Assembly (NCBI GenBank): GCA_029555965.1
Contig: JAKQHY010000032.1
Coordinates: 1 to 40,755 of the forward strand
DNA: 40,755 bases
Reading direction: 5' to 3'
DNA from: Chloroflexota bacterium
GTDB lineage: Bacteria; Chloroflexota; Anaerolineae; B4-G1; SLSP01
A model generated the notes under the pieces. It had not been told where the DNA came from. It did not search any database and saw only the letters and a program-made list of their open reading frames with translations. Of this stretch, positions 30,088-36,563 are shown in pieces. Each line of letters opens with the position of its first letter. Positions within the stretch are counted from its first letter, which is position 1. The position numbers and the translations under genes are program-made.

Positions 30088-30162
30088 ACTTTCCCCTTGC
30101 GCGTCAAATCATGACGGCAAGCTGCACCGTCTTCAAGGGACCCGATAAGCACTGCTGAAAGT

Positions 30163-30191
30163 ATTGTAGCCTGTTAAGGGGAAGGCGTCAA
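30163..30191 (-). promoter_or_regulatory. Promoter of the hybrid histidine kinase
   Basis: On the minus strand TTGACG (30186-30191) and TACAAT (30163-30168) with a 17-nt spacer. Predicted start near 30156, leader about 70 nt. Confidence 0.7.
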
Positions 30192-30199
30192 ATGGGATT

Positions 30200-30226
30200 T
30201 TGAATTTTAGATTTTGGATTTTGGAG
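30200..30226. repeat. GATTTTG heptad array
   Basis: GATTTTGAATTTTAGATTTT and GGATTTTGG: 7-nt units between the ThiF-like gene and the hybrid kinase promoter. No inverted arm is visible. Confidence 0.6.
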
Positions 30227-30230
30227 CAAG

Positions 30231-30872
30231 TTATTCACGATTGACCTGCAAATCCCGCAGCGTGAACGAATAAGCCTCTTGCCGCCCTTCCAGCGCGTAG
30301 CGCACCAACGCCTCGCTCGCCAGCGTCACGGCGAAGAGGATGAGGTTGCGCGCCATGGGATACTCGCACACGTTGATCCCGGCGGCGGCGACGTCCTGCG
30401 GCACGCGGTAGCCCTCGTTCCACAGGATTTCCGCGTAGTCCGCACTGAGGCCGACGTGGAGGCATGGCAGGCCCGCCGCGCGGCAGTGCGCCGTCACGGC
30501 GGCGCGCGCGGCGTGATTGTCGAAGCCGTCCACCACCACGTCCGCGCCCGCGAGCAGCTTGCCGGCGTTGCCCGGCGTCAACTCCTTGCGCACCGCGCCA
30601 ATCTCGACGCTCACGGCGCGAAACACCTCCGCTTGCAGCGCCTCGACTTTGAACGCGCCCACGTCGCCCTCGCCATAGGTCTGCGTGCCGAGATTGTGCG
30701 GCTCTACCCGGTCGAAGTCAATGACCGTGAGTGCGCGAAAGCCCTGTCGTACCAGAGCCACCGTCAGATTCGAGCCAACCGCCCCCGCGCCGCAGATCGT
30801 TATTCGCACCGCCGCCAACTTCGCCAGCGCATCCGCGCCACGATAGAGCGTTTCGTGGTCAAAAAATTTCAA
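30231..30872 (-). CDS. E1-like ThiF/MoeB/HesA-family adenylyltransferase
   Basis: 213 residues, one E1-like Rossmann domain. The nucleotide loop is ITICGAGAVGSNL (about residues 24-36), the metal/ATP Asp is in VIDFDRVEPHNLGTQ, and VVDGFDNHAARAAV is the second conserved Asp segment. E1-like enzymes adenylate the C-terminal Gly of a ubiquitin-like protein. The usual NLxRQ reads NLGTQ here, so one conserved Arg is replaced by Thr, and there is no separate catalytic-cysteine domain or CxxC zinc site. TTG 30872 is the start, with GGAGG 5 nt before it; the nearest upstream ATG is out of frame. It is the last gene of the operon with the JAB peptidase and a membrane protein. Confidence 0.85.
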   Translation of the reverse strand: MKFFDHETLYRGADALAKLAAVRITICGAGAVGSNLTVALVRQGFRALTVIDFDRVEPHNLGTQTYGEGDVGAFKVEALQAEVFRAVSVEIGAVRKELTPGNAGKLLAGADVVVDGFDNHAARAAVTAHCRAAGLPCLHVGLSADYAEILWNEGYRVPQDVAAAGINVCEYPMARNLILFAVTLASEALVRYALEGRQEAYSFTLRDLQVNRE

Positions 30873-30901
30873 CCCATCCTCCCATAAATTCAGGACCAGA
30901 G

Positions 30902-31411
30902 CTATCGGTATTTTTTGTAAAGCATGACCGCAATAACTATTCCAATAATGGTCAGTACCATTGTTGTGAAGGTTAATCCTACAAAAAATAATAGAGTGGC
31001 AAATTTGAGAGGCCCCATCAAAAGATAAAATAGCCCAAAGCCCCCTACCAGTGTGATTGCTATAACGACAACGGGAGATAACGAAGGCATAGTGAATTTG
31101 AAAGATTCAGTATTCCCGGATGCGATACAACCTAATATTCTTTCCAATCGAGAGGATTGTGCCCACCCTATGCCGGGGAATATGCCCAGGAATACGGCCA
31201 CTCCCACGATAAGAAACACCCTCAAAGACACAAAACTAAACCAGTCTAGCAATCTATTGCCTAATATCCCCCAGAACATCAATGTCCCAACGGCGGTTAT
31301 GCATAACGAAAGCAGAAGTGGGATCATGAAAATGTAGAGTGTTCCAAGAATTATTCCTATAACTTCCTGGATAATAATTTTGTACAAGGTCAGATAACGG
31401 CGTCGTTTCAC
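30902..31411 (-). CDS. Four-helix membrane protein of unknown function, AT-rich
   Basis: 169 residues, mostly hydrophobic, with helices near residues 10-35, 37-58, 62-82 and 108-165. It has no recognisable family motif. GTG 31411 is the start: it overlaps the TGA of the JAB gene (GTGA) and has AAGGA 8 nt upstream. Base composition is visibly more AT-rich than its neighbours, including frequent ATA/ATT and TTT codons, which suggests recent acquisition. It lies between a JAB peptidase and an E1-like gene, so it could anchor that pathway at the membrane, but nothing in the sequence proves it. Confidence 0.75.
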   Translation of the reverse strand: MKRRRYLTLYKIIIQEVIGIILGTLYIFMIPLLLSLCITAVGTLMFWGILGNRLLDWFSFVSLRVFLIVGVAVFLGIFPGIGWAQSSRLERILGCIASGNTESFKFTMPSLSPVVVIAITLVGGFGLFYLLMGPLKFATLLFFVGLTFTTMVLTIIGIVIAVMLYKKYR

Positions 31412-31797
31412 AATCTTGATCCTTTTTCACCACCAATCACGACCACCACGCCACGCGGAAACCGTTCCACCGTTTCCAGCGCGTGCCCGGCATCCTCGTC
31501 AGTGGCAAAGAGGTAGGCAGCAAGTTCATCCCCACTGGCGATGACGCACAGAAGCGGCTTGCCGAGGCTGCTCACCCAGGCGCGCATCGTGCGCACGTCA
31601 CGCTCGCTGGGCGTGGGGAATCCGGCCGGATGCGTGTGGTAGAAGCCGAGCACGTCGCCGTGACGCTCCTCGCGGGCCAACGCCCACCCCCAATCGAACG
31701 CCACCTCCGTCGGCAGCCCCACGGCGCGTTGCCGCAAACGCCCGTACCAGAGTCGTCCCCGCCGCCAGCCGGTGAGGATCGCCGCTTCCTCATTCAT
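31408..31797 (-). CDS. JAB/JAMM (Mov34/MPN-type) metallopeptidase
   Basis: 129 residues, a minimal JAB domain. The JAMM zinc motif is complete: HTHPAGFPTPSERD (HxH-x7-S-x2-D) at about residues 54-67, with an upstream Glu in PTEVAFDW as the likely catalytic acid. Such enzymes cut isopeptide or peptide bonds after ubiquitin-like C-termini, or remove a C-terminal peptide from sulfur-carrier proteins. The gene starts 15 nt after the epimerase stop and overlaps the membrane protein gene (GTGA). With the E1-like gene two genes downstream it forms the activation and removal halves of a ubiquitin-like or sulfur-carrier cycle; no E2 is visible. Confidence 0.88.
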   Translation of the reverse strand: MNEEAAILTGWRRGRLWYGRLRQRAVGLPTEVAFDWGWALAREERHGDVLGFYHTHPAGFPTPSERDVRTMRAWVSSLGKPLLCVIASGDELAAYLFATDEDAGHALETVERFPRGVVVVIGGEKGSRL

Positions 31798-31812
31798 TGC
31801 GCTTAATCCCGA

Positions 31813-32856
31813 CTAAAAGAACAGCTTTGCCAGCTTCAACATCCCCTGCCGCCATGGGACGCGGTGGGTGATGCCCGCCGCCTGGGTGAAGCGCGCCACG
31901 TTCTCCACATACCATTGATAATTGCGAATCAGCGCCTCTCGATTGGAATACTGCGGCGCGAAACCCAACTCCTGTTCCGCCTTCTCAATGGAAACGAAGG
32001 ATTCTTTCCCTACCGTTTCGTAAATCCATTTGTACAGGGGCGACAGGCCCAGACGCTCCAAAATCCGCAGGATAAAAATGGCCGGCCCCTCCGGGATCGG
32101 AATCACCCGCTTTCCGTGACCGGCGTAATCCAACACGGCCTGGAAATCCGACTTGGGCGTCCCAAACTCCCTGGCGCCGATGTTGAACGTGTCATTGACG
32201 CGCTCGCACGGCAAAGTGGCGCAGAGCCAGATCGCCTCGCATAAGTCCTCAACGGCCAGGTATTGGTAGGGATTGTCGCCTTTGCCCAGGACGGGAAAGT
32301 TCTTGCCGTCTTTAGCCCACTCGTACAACATGGCGAAAACCCCCAGCCGTTCCGGCCCGATAAACGATTTGGGGCGCAGAATGGGCAGGCACAACCCCCG
32401 CGCGCGGTAATCCTCACACACCTTCTCCGCGCCGATCTTCGCCTCACCGTAAGGCCCCACCCCCTGAAGCGCGTCCGTTTCCCGCAGCGGGTGGTGATCG
32501 GGGATGCCGTACACCGCCGTCGAAGAAATGTGAATCACGCGCTCCACCGAACTATCGAGCGCCGCGCTCAACACATTCGCCGTACCATCCACCTCGGTCG
32601 AGAAAATATCTTCCGGTTTGTACAACGGCAGCGCCGCCGCCGTATGCACCACGATGTCCACGCCTTCCATCGCGGCCTGAACCGTCGGCACACTGCGGAC
32701 GTCGCCGGTGATCACCCGGACCTGATCGCGCACGTCGGCATAATCAAACGGCGCAATATCCAACGAAACCACGCGCTGGCCCTTCGCCAGCAAAAAGCGG
32801 GTGAGATTGATCCCCAAGAACCCGGCGCCGCCGGTGATCAAATAACATTTTGACAT
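31813..32856 (-). CDS. NAD(P)-dependent epimerase/dehydratase (extended SDR)
   Basis: 347 residues. The N-terminal Rossmann loop is GGAGFLG (residues 9-15), the strand Asp is in VVSLDIAPF, and the catalytic set is Ser in ISSTAVYG and YGEAK (Tyr and Lys). [12 protein letters not shown] and [12 protein letters not shown] follow the usual substrate-side segments. Extended SDRs of this kind epimerise, dehydrate or reduce NDP-sugars or steroid-like substrates; the substrate is not predictable. Start: GGGAGG 5 nt before ATG. It lies 32 nt after the 283-residue gene and 15 nt before the JAB gene, in the same operon. Confidence 0.88.
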   Translation of the reverse strand: MSKCYLITGGAGFLGINLTRFLLAKGQRVVSLDIAPFDYADVRDQVRVITGDVRSVPTVQAAMEGVDIVVHTAAALPLYKPEDIFSTEVDGTANVLSAALDSSVERVIHISSTAVYGIPDHHPLRETDALQGVGPYGEAKIGAEKVCEDYRARGLCLPILRPKSFIGPERLGVFAMLYEWAKDGKNFPVLGKGDNPYQYLAVEDLCEAIWLCATLPCERVNDTFNIGAREFGTPKSDFQAVLDYAGHGKRVIPIPEGPAIFILRILERLGLSPLYKWIYETVGKESFVSIEKAEQELGFAPQYSNREALIRNYQWYVENVARFTQAAGITHRVPWRQGMLKLAKLFF

Positions 32857-32888
32857 TCATACCTCCCGATGGTAATGGAAAAGTTTGC

Positions 32889-33740
32889 TTAATCCTCATC
32901 CTCCCCCATCCGCACGATCCGTCGCTGTTCCGTCCCCTCGCGGATGACGCTGACGAGGCTTTGCAGGTCGAAGCGGCGATCCTGCCCGCTCAGGCAGATG
33001 CCGGCGGACAGCACGGTGAGGTCATCTTTGCGCACGGTGGACTGGTAGGTCTGCCCGTCCACGGTGTAGGCGACGGTGTAGGCGTCCGCGCGCTCGATGT
33101 AGGCCGCGAAGTCCGCGCCGGCGTGCGCGAGGGCGTCTTCGAGGCGCACTTCCACCTGATCGCGGCGGGCGGCTTCGATGGCGGCGTAGAGGGACTGGTA
33201 GGCGGCGCGTTCCTCGGCGGTGAGCGTGGGCTTGTGGAGGTCGGCCGGCGGCGTCTCGGCAGTCAGCGCGTCGCGCAGATACGCGGCGATGGCCGGGCTG
33301 CGGCGGCGATCTACTTCCTGGAACCAGAACGCTCCGCCATCAAAACGAGCAACAATTTGCTGGAAGGGCTGCACACCCGTTGCCAGATGAACCCGCACCG
33401 GGCCGTCTACCTGGAAACGTGTGTCGCCGCGCTGGGCGGGCAGCGCGAGCCAGTCGCCGCGGTCGGGCGCGAGCAGCAGCAGGCGCACCGCCGGGAAAAG
33501 CGCGAGGTAATCGCGGATTTGCCGTAAACCGGGGCGCGCGATCACACGCGCCGTATCCAACGACAGCGCCTTGAGGATAGCCCATCCCGGCGCAGCTTCG
33601 CCCACCACCCGCAACGTGCAGACAATGCCCGCAATCCGCACGCGCACTTGTCTGCCGGGCAGCAACGGCGCGAGAAATTCGGCGTCGAGAAAAGCGGCTT
33701 CCTCCGCCGCGAGTTTGTTGAGTAAGGATTGAATTTTCAT
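32889..33740 (-). CDS. Conserved-looking protein of unknown function (283 residues)
   Basis: 283 residues, soluble, acidic C-terminus (GEDED). The N-terminus is helical (LLNKLAAEEAAFLDAEFLAP) and leads into a beta-rich segment. The middle has helices around TLTAEERAAYQSLYAAIEA. The C-terminal third contains TVAYTVDGQTYQSTVRKDDL and TVLSAGICLSGQDRRFDLQS, which look like conserved blocks, but I cannot name the family. The ATG directly abuts a GTAGACG repeat array and has no Shine-Dalgarno sequence. It belongs with the epimerase, JAB, membrane and ThiF genes downstream. Confidence 0.75.
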   Translation of the reverse strand: MKIQSLLNKLAAEEAAFLDAEFLAPLLPGRQVRVRIAGIVCTLRVVGEAAPGWAILKALSLDTARVIARPGLRQIRDYLALFPAVRLLLLAPDRGDWLALPAQRGDTRFQVDGPVRVHLATGVQPFQQIVARFDGGAFWFQEVDRRRSPAIAAYLRDALTAETPPADLHKPTLTAEERAAYQSLYAAIEAARRDQVEVRLEDALAHAGADFAAYIERADAYTVAYTVDGQTYQSTVRKDDLTVLSAGICLSGQDRRFDLQSLVSVIREGTEQRRIVRMGEDED

Positions 33741-33744
33741 GTCC

Positions 33745-33806
33745 GGTAGACGGTAGACGGTAGACGGTAGACGGCCCTGTCTACTGTCTACTATCTACTT
33801 TCTACC
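33745..33806. repeat. GTAGACG inverted heptad array
   Basis: Four GGTAGAC units are followed by CTACTGTCTACTATCTACTT and TCTACC. It is a hairpin that lies against the ATG of the 283-residue gene on one side and contains the stop of the four-helix-bundle pseudogene on the other. Confidence 0.88.
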
Positions 33807-34159
33807 TTCCTTCACTGACTGAATTAGGCGATACAGCAACCGGCTCACGCTTTCGGCGGTTGCTAAAAGTTGTTCGTTGTTGGCAATATACCCCAAATCT
33901 TTTGCCAGGATGAAATAGTATTTGACTTCTTCGAGTGAGGCTTCGGCAATGTTGTAGAATCGGATTTTATCCGCTGTCCCCAATCGCTTGAAACCTTCGG
34001 GATATTGGCTGGGATGGATACGGCAGCACGCTGTAACTGCGAAGTCAATCCATAACGTTCGTCAGACGGAAACCCGCGTGTTATCTGATAAACCGCTAAC
34101 ACCAGTTGATGCGCCTGCTGCCAGGTTTACAAATCCTGAAAGCGTTCGATTTTTCCCAT
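33795..34159 (-). pseudogene. Broken four-helix-bundle protein gene (S23/IVP-type)
   Basis: The minus strand encodes a recognisable four-helix-bundle (23S rRNA intervening-sequence-type) protein in pieces. From ATG 34159: MGKIERFQDL, then an in-frame TAA at 34127-34129 where the family has Glu or a similar residue, then TWQQAHQLVLAVYQITRGFP, DERYGLTSQLQRAAVSIPAN and a one-base deletion near 33998-34001. The frame then changes to continue as EGFKRLGTADKIRFYNIAEA and LEEVKYYFILAKDLGYI to the end. With one stop and one frameshift it is unlikely to make a full protein. The final residues GRK and the stop come from the adjacent GTAGAC array. Confidence 0.88.
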
Positions 34160-34172
34160 AACACTCCTTTTT

Positions 34173-34297
34173 GGTAGACGATACGGTAGACAGTAGACGG
34201 CCCTGCCTACTGTTTACCATCTACTGTTCCCCCCGTCTACCGTCTACCGTCTACTGTCTACCGTCTACCGTCTACTGTCTACCGTCTACTGTCTACT
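34173..34297. repeat. Long GTAGACG/GTAGACA array overlapping the Ro60-like 3' end
   Basis: About 125 nt of mixed units: GGTAGACGATACGGTAGACA on one side and a run of GTCTACCGTCTACTGTCTAC on the other, able to fold back. It includes the last codons and stop of the Ro60-like gene and separates it from the pseudogene. Confidence 0.9.
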
Positions 34298-35800
34298 TCT
34301 CTCCGGCAGTGGATACGCCAGAATCTCCATCACCAGCTCTGCCATCGAAGGACGGGTGAGGAGCGGGATGACGTTGGGCAGGGCGTAATAGTCGCCGCGG
34401 AAGGTGAAGGCGTTGGGCGCGACGCCGAGCTTGGCGCAGACGCGCTCAAGCGTGTCCAGGGCCGTCCCTACTTTGACGAAGATGACAGCAGGCCGCACGG
34501 CCAACGCCTCGACGTACTCCTGGTAGGCGTTCTCGAAGAGCGGCGCGCGGTTCTCCTGCTCGTCCGTGATCATCACGATCTGCTCGACGCGCTGGTTCTG
34601 CTTGCGCATCCAATCTAGCGCCACGCCGCAGGAGGTCGCGCCGCCGGCCTGGATGCCGGTCAGTGCCTTCTCCCACGCCGCCAGCGACGGGGCGCCGCCC
34701 AGCAGGCCGCGCTTCGGCTGCACCGGGTAGGCTGCCGTGTCGAAGGCGTAAGCGAACAGGTCGGCCTCGCAGATGGCCGAGATCATCGCGCCCAACTGCT
34801 TGCCGACTTCGATGGCGACCGTCATCGAGCCGGACTTGTCAATGAGCAGGGCCGTGGGCCGCTTGATGACGCCGGTCGCCTTGACCTGCGCCTCGGTGAC
34901 GGCGTCGAGCTGCTCCACCAGCGCCGCGTCCGCGCCCACGGCCTGCGCGGCCACCTTCGCCTTGTACGCCGAGACGCGATCCGCGCTTTTGGCGTCGGCC
35001 AGCTTGCTCTCGATGAGCGCCTTCACGTCGGCGTTCTCGAACGCGCCATGGCGCTTGAGCGCGCCGAGGGTGTTGATGAGTTCCTGCGGCGACATGCTGT
35101 TGATGAGCGCTACCAGCACTGTCGGCGTCATCTGCTTGATGATGGCCGCGGCCACGCGGTACGGGATGGCATTCTCGACGATGACGCGCGCTTGCTCGGC
35201 CGGCGTCTGCGCCTGGCCGATGACTTTGAGCGCGTAGAGGCGGGAGTCGGGCGGCGGGGCGTCGTCGAACAGGATCGCCTGCGCGCGCGCCGACGGCTGG
35301 ATGTGCAGGCTGGCGTACAGCCGCTTGAGCGTCTTGCGGGCGTGCAACGCGGCGCCGTCGAAACGCTCCGGGCTGGCCTCGCGCTCGCGCAGGTAGTGCG
35401 TGATCTCGGTCTTGAGCGAGCGCGGCACGTTGCGGAACAGGCCGCGCTTCTCCTCCACGACCTCTTCCTTGCCGTCGCGTGTGACTTTGCGGCGCACCAC
35501 GCGCCCCTTGATGAAGTCCAGCACGCGGCCCACCTGGTAAGGTGGCAGGTCGCGCAGCAAGGCCAGACCCACGTCGCGGTGGCCGGGGAAGTCGCTGAGC
35601 GCCAGGTTGACCACGAACATCTCCTGGTGGTCGCGCACCTCGCCTTCCGCCGCGTACCAGGCCGCCAGGTGGACGTAGAACAGCGGGTCTTGCGCGATCA
35701 ACATCCGATGCACCGGGTAGATGCTCGCCAGGTCGCGGTGCGGCGTGGTCAGCAGCGTATTGAGTATGGTGATGCGTAAATCTTGTTCGTTGTGGGTCAT
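34286..35800 (-). CDS. rsr: Ro60-like RNA-binding protein (TROVE-like helical region plus vWA)
   Basis: 504 residues. The first ~310 residues are helical-repeat-like with the Ro60-type stretch IPYRVAAAIIKQMTPTVLVA, then SMSPQELINTLGALKRHGAF and a basic helix (KLADAKSADRVSAYKAKVAA). The vWA domain begins at TALLIDKSGSM (near 322) and keeps the MIDAS residues: DxSxS, the Thr in GGATS and the Asp in ITDEQEN. Ro60 binds misfolded RNAs in its ring and Y RNA on its outer surface. The assignment rests on this architecture plus the cluster of Y-like RNAs on the same strand; overall similarity to Deinococcus Rsr is low by eye. Start: GGAGGTGA before ATG. The last residues SRQ and the stop come from a GTAGAC array. 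Confidence 0.75.
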   Translation of the reverse strand: MTHNEQDLRITILNTLLTTPHRDLASIYPVHRMLIAQDPLFYVHLAAWYAAEGEVRDHQEMFVVNLALSDFPGHRDVGLALLRDLPPYQVGRVLDFIKGRVVRRKVTRDGKEEVVEEKRGLFRNVPRSLKTEITHYLREREASPERFDGAALHARKTLKRLYASLHIQPSARAQAILFDDAPPPDSRLYALKVIGQAQTPAEQARVIVENAIPYRVAAAIIKQMTPTVLVALINSMSPQELINTLGALKRHGAFENADVKALIESKLADAKSADRVSAYKAKVAAQAVGADAALVEQLDAVTEAQVKATGVIKRPTALLIDKSGSMTVAIEVGKQLGAMISAICEADLFAYAFDTAAYPVQPKRGLLGGAPSLAAWEKALTGIQAGGATSCGVALDWMRKQNQRVEQIVMITDEQENRAPLFENAYQEYVEALAVRPAVIFVKVGTALDTLERVCAKLGVAPNAFTFRGDYYALPNVIPLLTRPSMAELVMEILAYPLPERSRQ

Positions 35801-35839
35801 GGGTCACCTCCAGAATGGGAAACAAGTAATGCGTAATAA

Positions 35840-35891
35840 GAAATGAGTAACGAGTGAAAGCACTCATTACTCATTACTCATTTCTCATTTC
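35840..35891. repeat. ACTCATT inverted heptad array between Y RNA A and the Ro60-like gene
   Basis: GAAATGAGTAACGAGTG (35840-35856) is mirrored by CACTCATTACTCATTACTCA and TTTCTCATTTC (35861-35891). It lies exactly between the Y-like RNA and the ribosome site of the Ro60-like gene, where it may act as an RNA 3'-end or processing hairpin. Confidence 0.8.
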
Positions 35892-35898
35892 TAAAATG

Positions 35899-36039
35899 AT
35901 GGGACGTACAAGTTTGAGCAGCTACTTTAGGCGCTCTACCGTTGAGCTACGCGGACACGGATGCCCGCGCCTGGACTTGAACCAGGAACCACCCCGTTAT
36001 CAGCGGTTTGTATGCTGTTCCGATTGGGGTACGTCCCAT
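35899..36039 (-). ncRNA. Y RNA-like RNA A, with permuted tRNA body (Ile-type anticodon loop)
   Basis: About 141 nt on the minus strand, 99 nt upstream of the Ro60-like start. The ends form a perfect 11-bp helix (ATGGGACGTAC with GTACGTCCCAT). The family motifs TACAAAC (5' side) and AAACTTGT (3' side) flank the insert. Inside, in 5' to 3' order: CCG-CTGATAA-CGG, a 3-bp stem with a 7-nt loop like that of tRNA-Ile(GAU); a T arm CCTGG-TTCAAGT-CCAGG; a closed acceptor-like hairpin (CGCGG with CCGCG); and a D arm TAGCTCAACGGTAGAGC. The tRNA order is therefore permuted. YrlA Y RNAs are known to mimic tRNA. Boundaries come from the helix only. Confidence 0.82.
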
Positions 36040-36045
36040 GCAACT

Positions 36046-36051
36046 GTTATA
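36046..36051 (-). promoter_or_regulatory. Possible -10 element for Y RNA A
   Basis: TATAAC on the minus strand lies 6-7 nt before the first base of the closing helix of RNA A. No convincing -35 is present. Confidence 0.35.
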
Positions 36052-36078
36052 TTCAACGTGCGTTATTCTCTTTTCTAT

Positions 36079-36153
36079 CAGCAGATTAAGCAGATTGAGC
36101 AGATTATACGCTGTAAGCTGCCCCAAAATCTGCTTAATCTGCTCAATCTGCTG
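36079..36153. repeat. AGCAGATTA 9-nt inverted array
   Basis: Two 27-nt arms built from CAGCAGATTAAGCAGATTGA-type units pair with only two mismatches across a 21-nt loop. It lies between Y RNAs B and A. Confidence 0.9.
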
Positions 36154-36186
36154 ACTAAAAAATGGGGATGCGTGTGTTACAGTCTT

Positions 36187-36212
36187 GGAGGGCGGATGAG
36201 TATCCGCCCTCC
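36187..36212. repeat. Perfect 11-bp hairpin
   Basis: GGAGGGCGGAT-gagt-ATCCGCCCTCC. No T-run follows on either strand. It is a stable hairpin between Y RNAs B and A, possibly a processing or stability element. The next ~65 nt (to 36275) contain further imperfect complementarity (GCTGGT with ACCAGC) but no Y-type motif. Confidence 0.7.
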
Positions 36213-36281
36213 AGGCTGGTGCAAGCGCGGGGGTTTTGAGCCATTTTTACCAGCGCCGCCGCGCACTTGCTTTAAAGGAAT

Positions 36282-36423
36282 CGCGCGCACAAGTTTCAAA
36301 AGCTGTGATGCACACAACAGAACCAAAATCTGTCGCCTTACCGTTAGGCTACAACCCCCAGGGGAGTTAGCGGGACTCGAACCCGCATTGCGTTTGTAAG
36401 CTTCTGCGATTAGGGTACGCGCG
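36282..36423 (-). ncRNA. Y RNA-like RNA B, containing a complete circularly permuted tRNA-Gln(UUG)
   Basis: About 142 nt. Closing helix CGCGCGTAC with GTGCGCGCG (one G-U), then TACAAAC on the 5' side and AAACTTGT on the 3' side. The insert, 5' to 3': T arm GCGGG-TTCGAGT-CCCGC; acceptor 3' strand AACTCCC joined by two bases to the acceptor 5' strand GGGGGTT (7 bp with one G-U); D arm AGCCTAACGGTAAGGC; anticodon arm ACAGA-TTTTGGT-TCTGT, whose loop reads UUG, the Gln anticodon; then a short hairpin TGTG-CACA. All four tRNA arms are present but the T arm comes first. T-arm, D-arm and anticodon orientation fix the strand as minus. Confidence 0.85.
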
Positions 36424-36435
36424 AACTTTTTAAGG

Positions 36436-36558
36436 TTCAGCCTGCACAAGTTTGGGCAGCGAGACTCTGGTAGGCCTATCCCGGCCGAGGGGGAGGTGTC
36501 GGACCTCAGTCCTTGCGGACCCTGTTTGTAAGCTTCCCGTGTCAGAGTGCAGGCTGAA
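36436..36558 (-). ncRNA. Y RNA-like RNA C, GNRA hairpin plus T-arm-like module
   Basis: About 123 nt. A perfect 12-bp closing helix (TTCAGCCTGCAC with GTGCAGGCTGAA), then TACAAAC on the 5' side and AAACTTGT on the 3' side. The insert has GTCC-GCAA-GGAC, a GNRA tetraloop hairpin like a class-II variable arm; a T-arm-like hairpin GAGG-TCCGACA-CCTC in which the usual second T is C; and a GC-rich end with a possible acceptor/D-like segment (GGCCGGGATAGGCCTACC). It begins about 6 nt after the stop of the AAC(3)-type gene and ends 12 nt before RNA B, so C and B may come from one transcript. Confidence 0.78.
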
Positions 36559-36563
36559 AGCAA

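Noticed and set aside
30231..31797. CBASS or Bil defence system
   Set aside because: No nucleotide cyclase, E2, ubiquitin-like gene with GG end, or typical effector is adjacent. Only the E1-like and JAB components are supported.
34173..34297. CRISPR array
   Set aside because: Units are 7 nt with no spacers and occur in both orientations. No cas genes are present.
35854..36399. 181-codon plus-strand reading frame
   Set aside because: It is antisense to two structured RNAs and covers two repeat arrays. No homology-like motifs are visible.
35899..36423. Ordinary tRNA genes (Ile, Gln) suggested by T arms, D arms and anticodon loops
   Set aside because: The arms are in permuted order on the only strand where T and D arms read correctly, and no standard 5'-acceptor to 3'-acceptor path exists. 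The shared Y-type closing helices explain the arrangement better.
36177..36563. 128-codon minus-strand reading frame across this stretch
   Set aside because: It runs through RNAs B and C, whose helices dictate the sequence. The translation is low in recognisable features and has no ribosome site.
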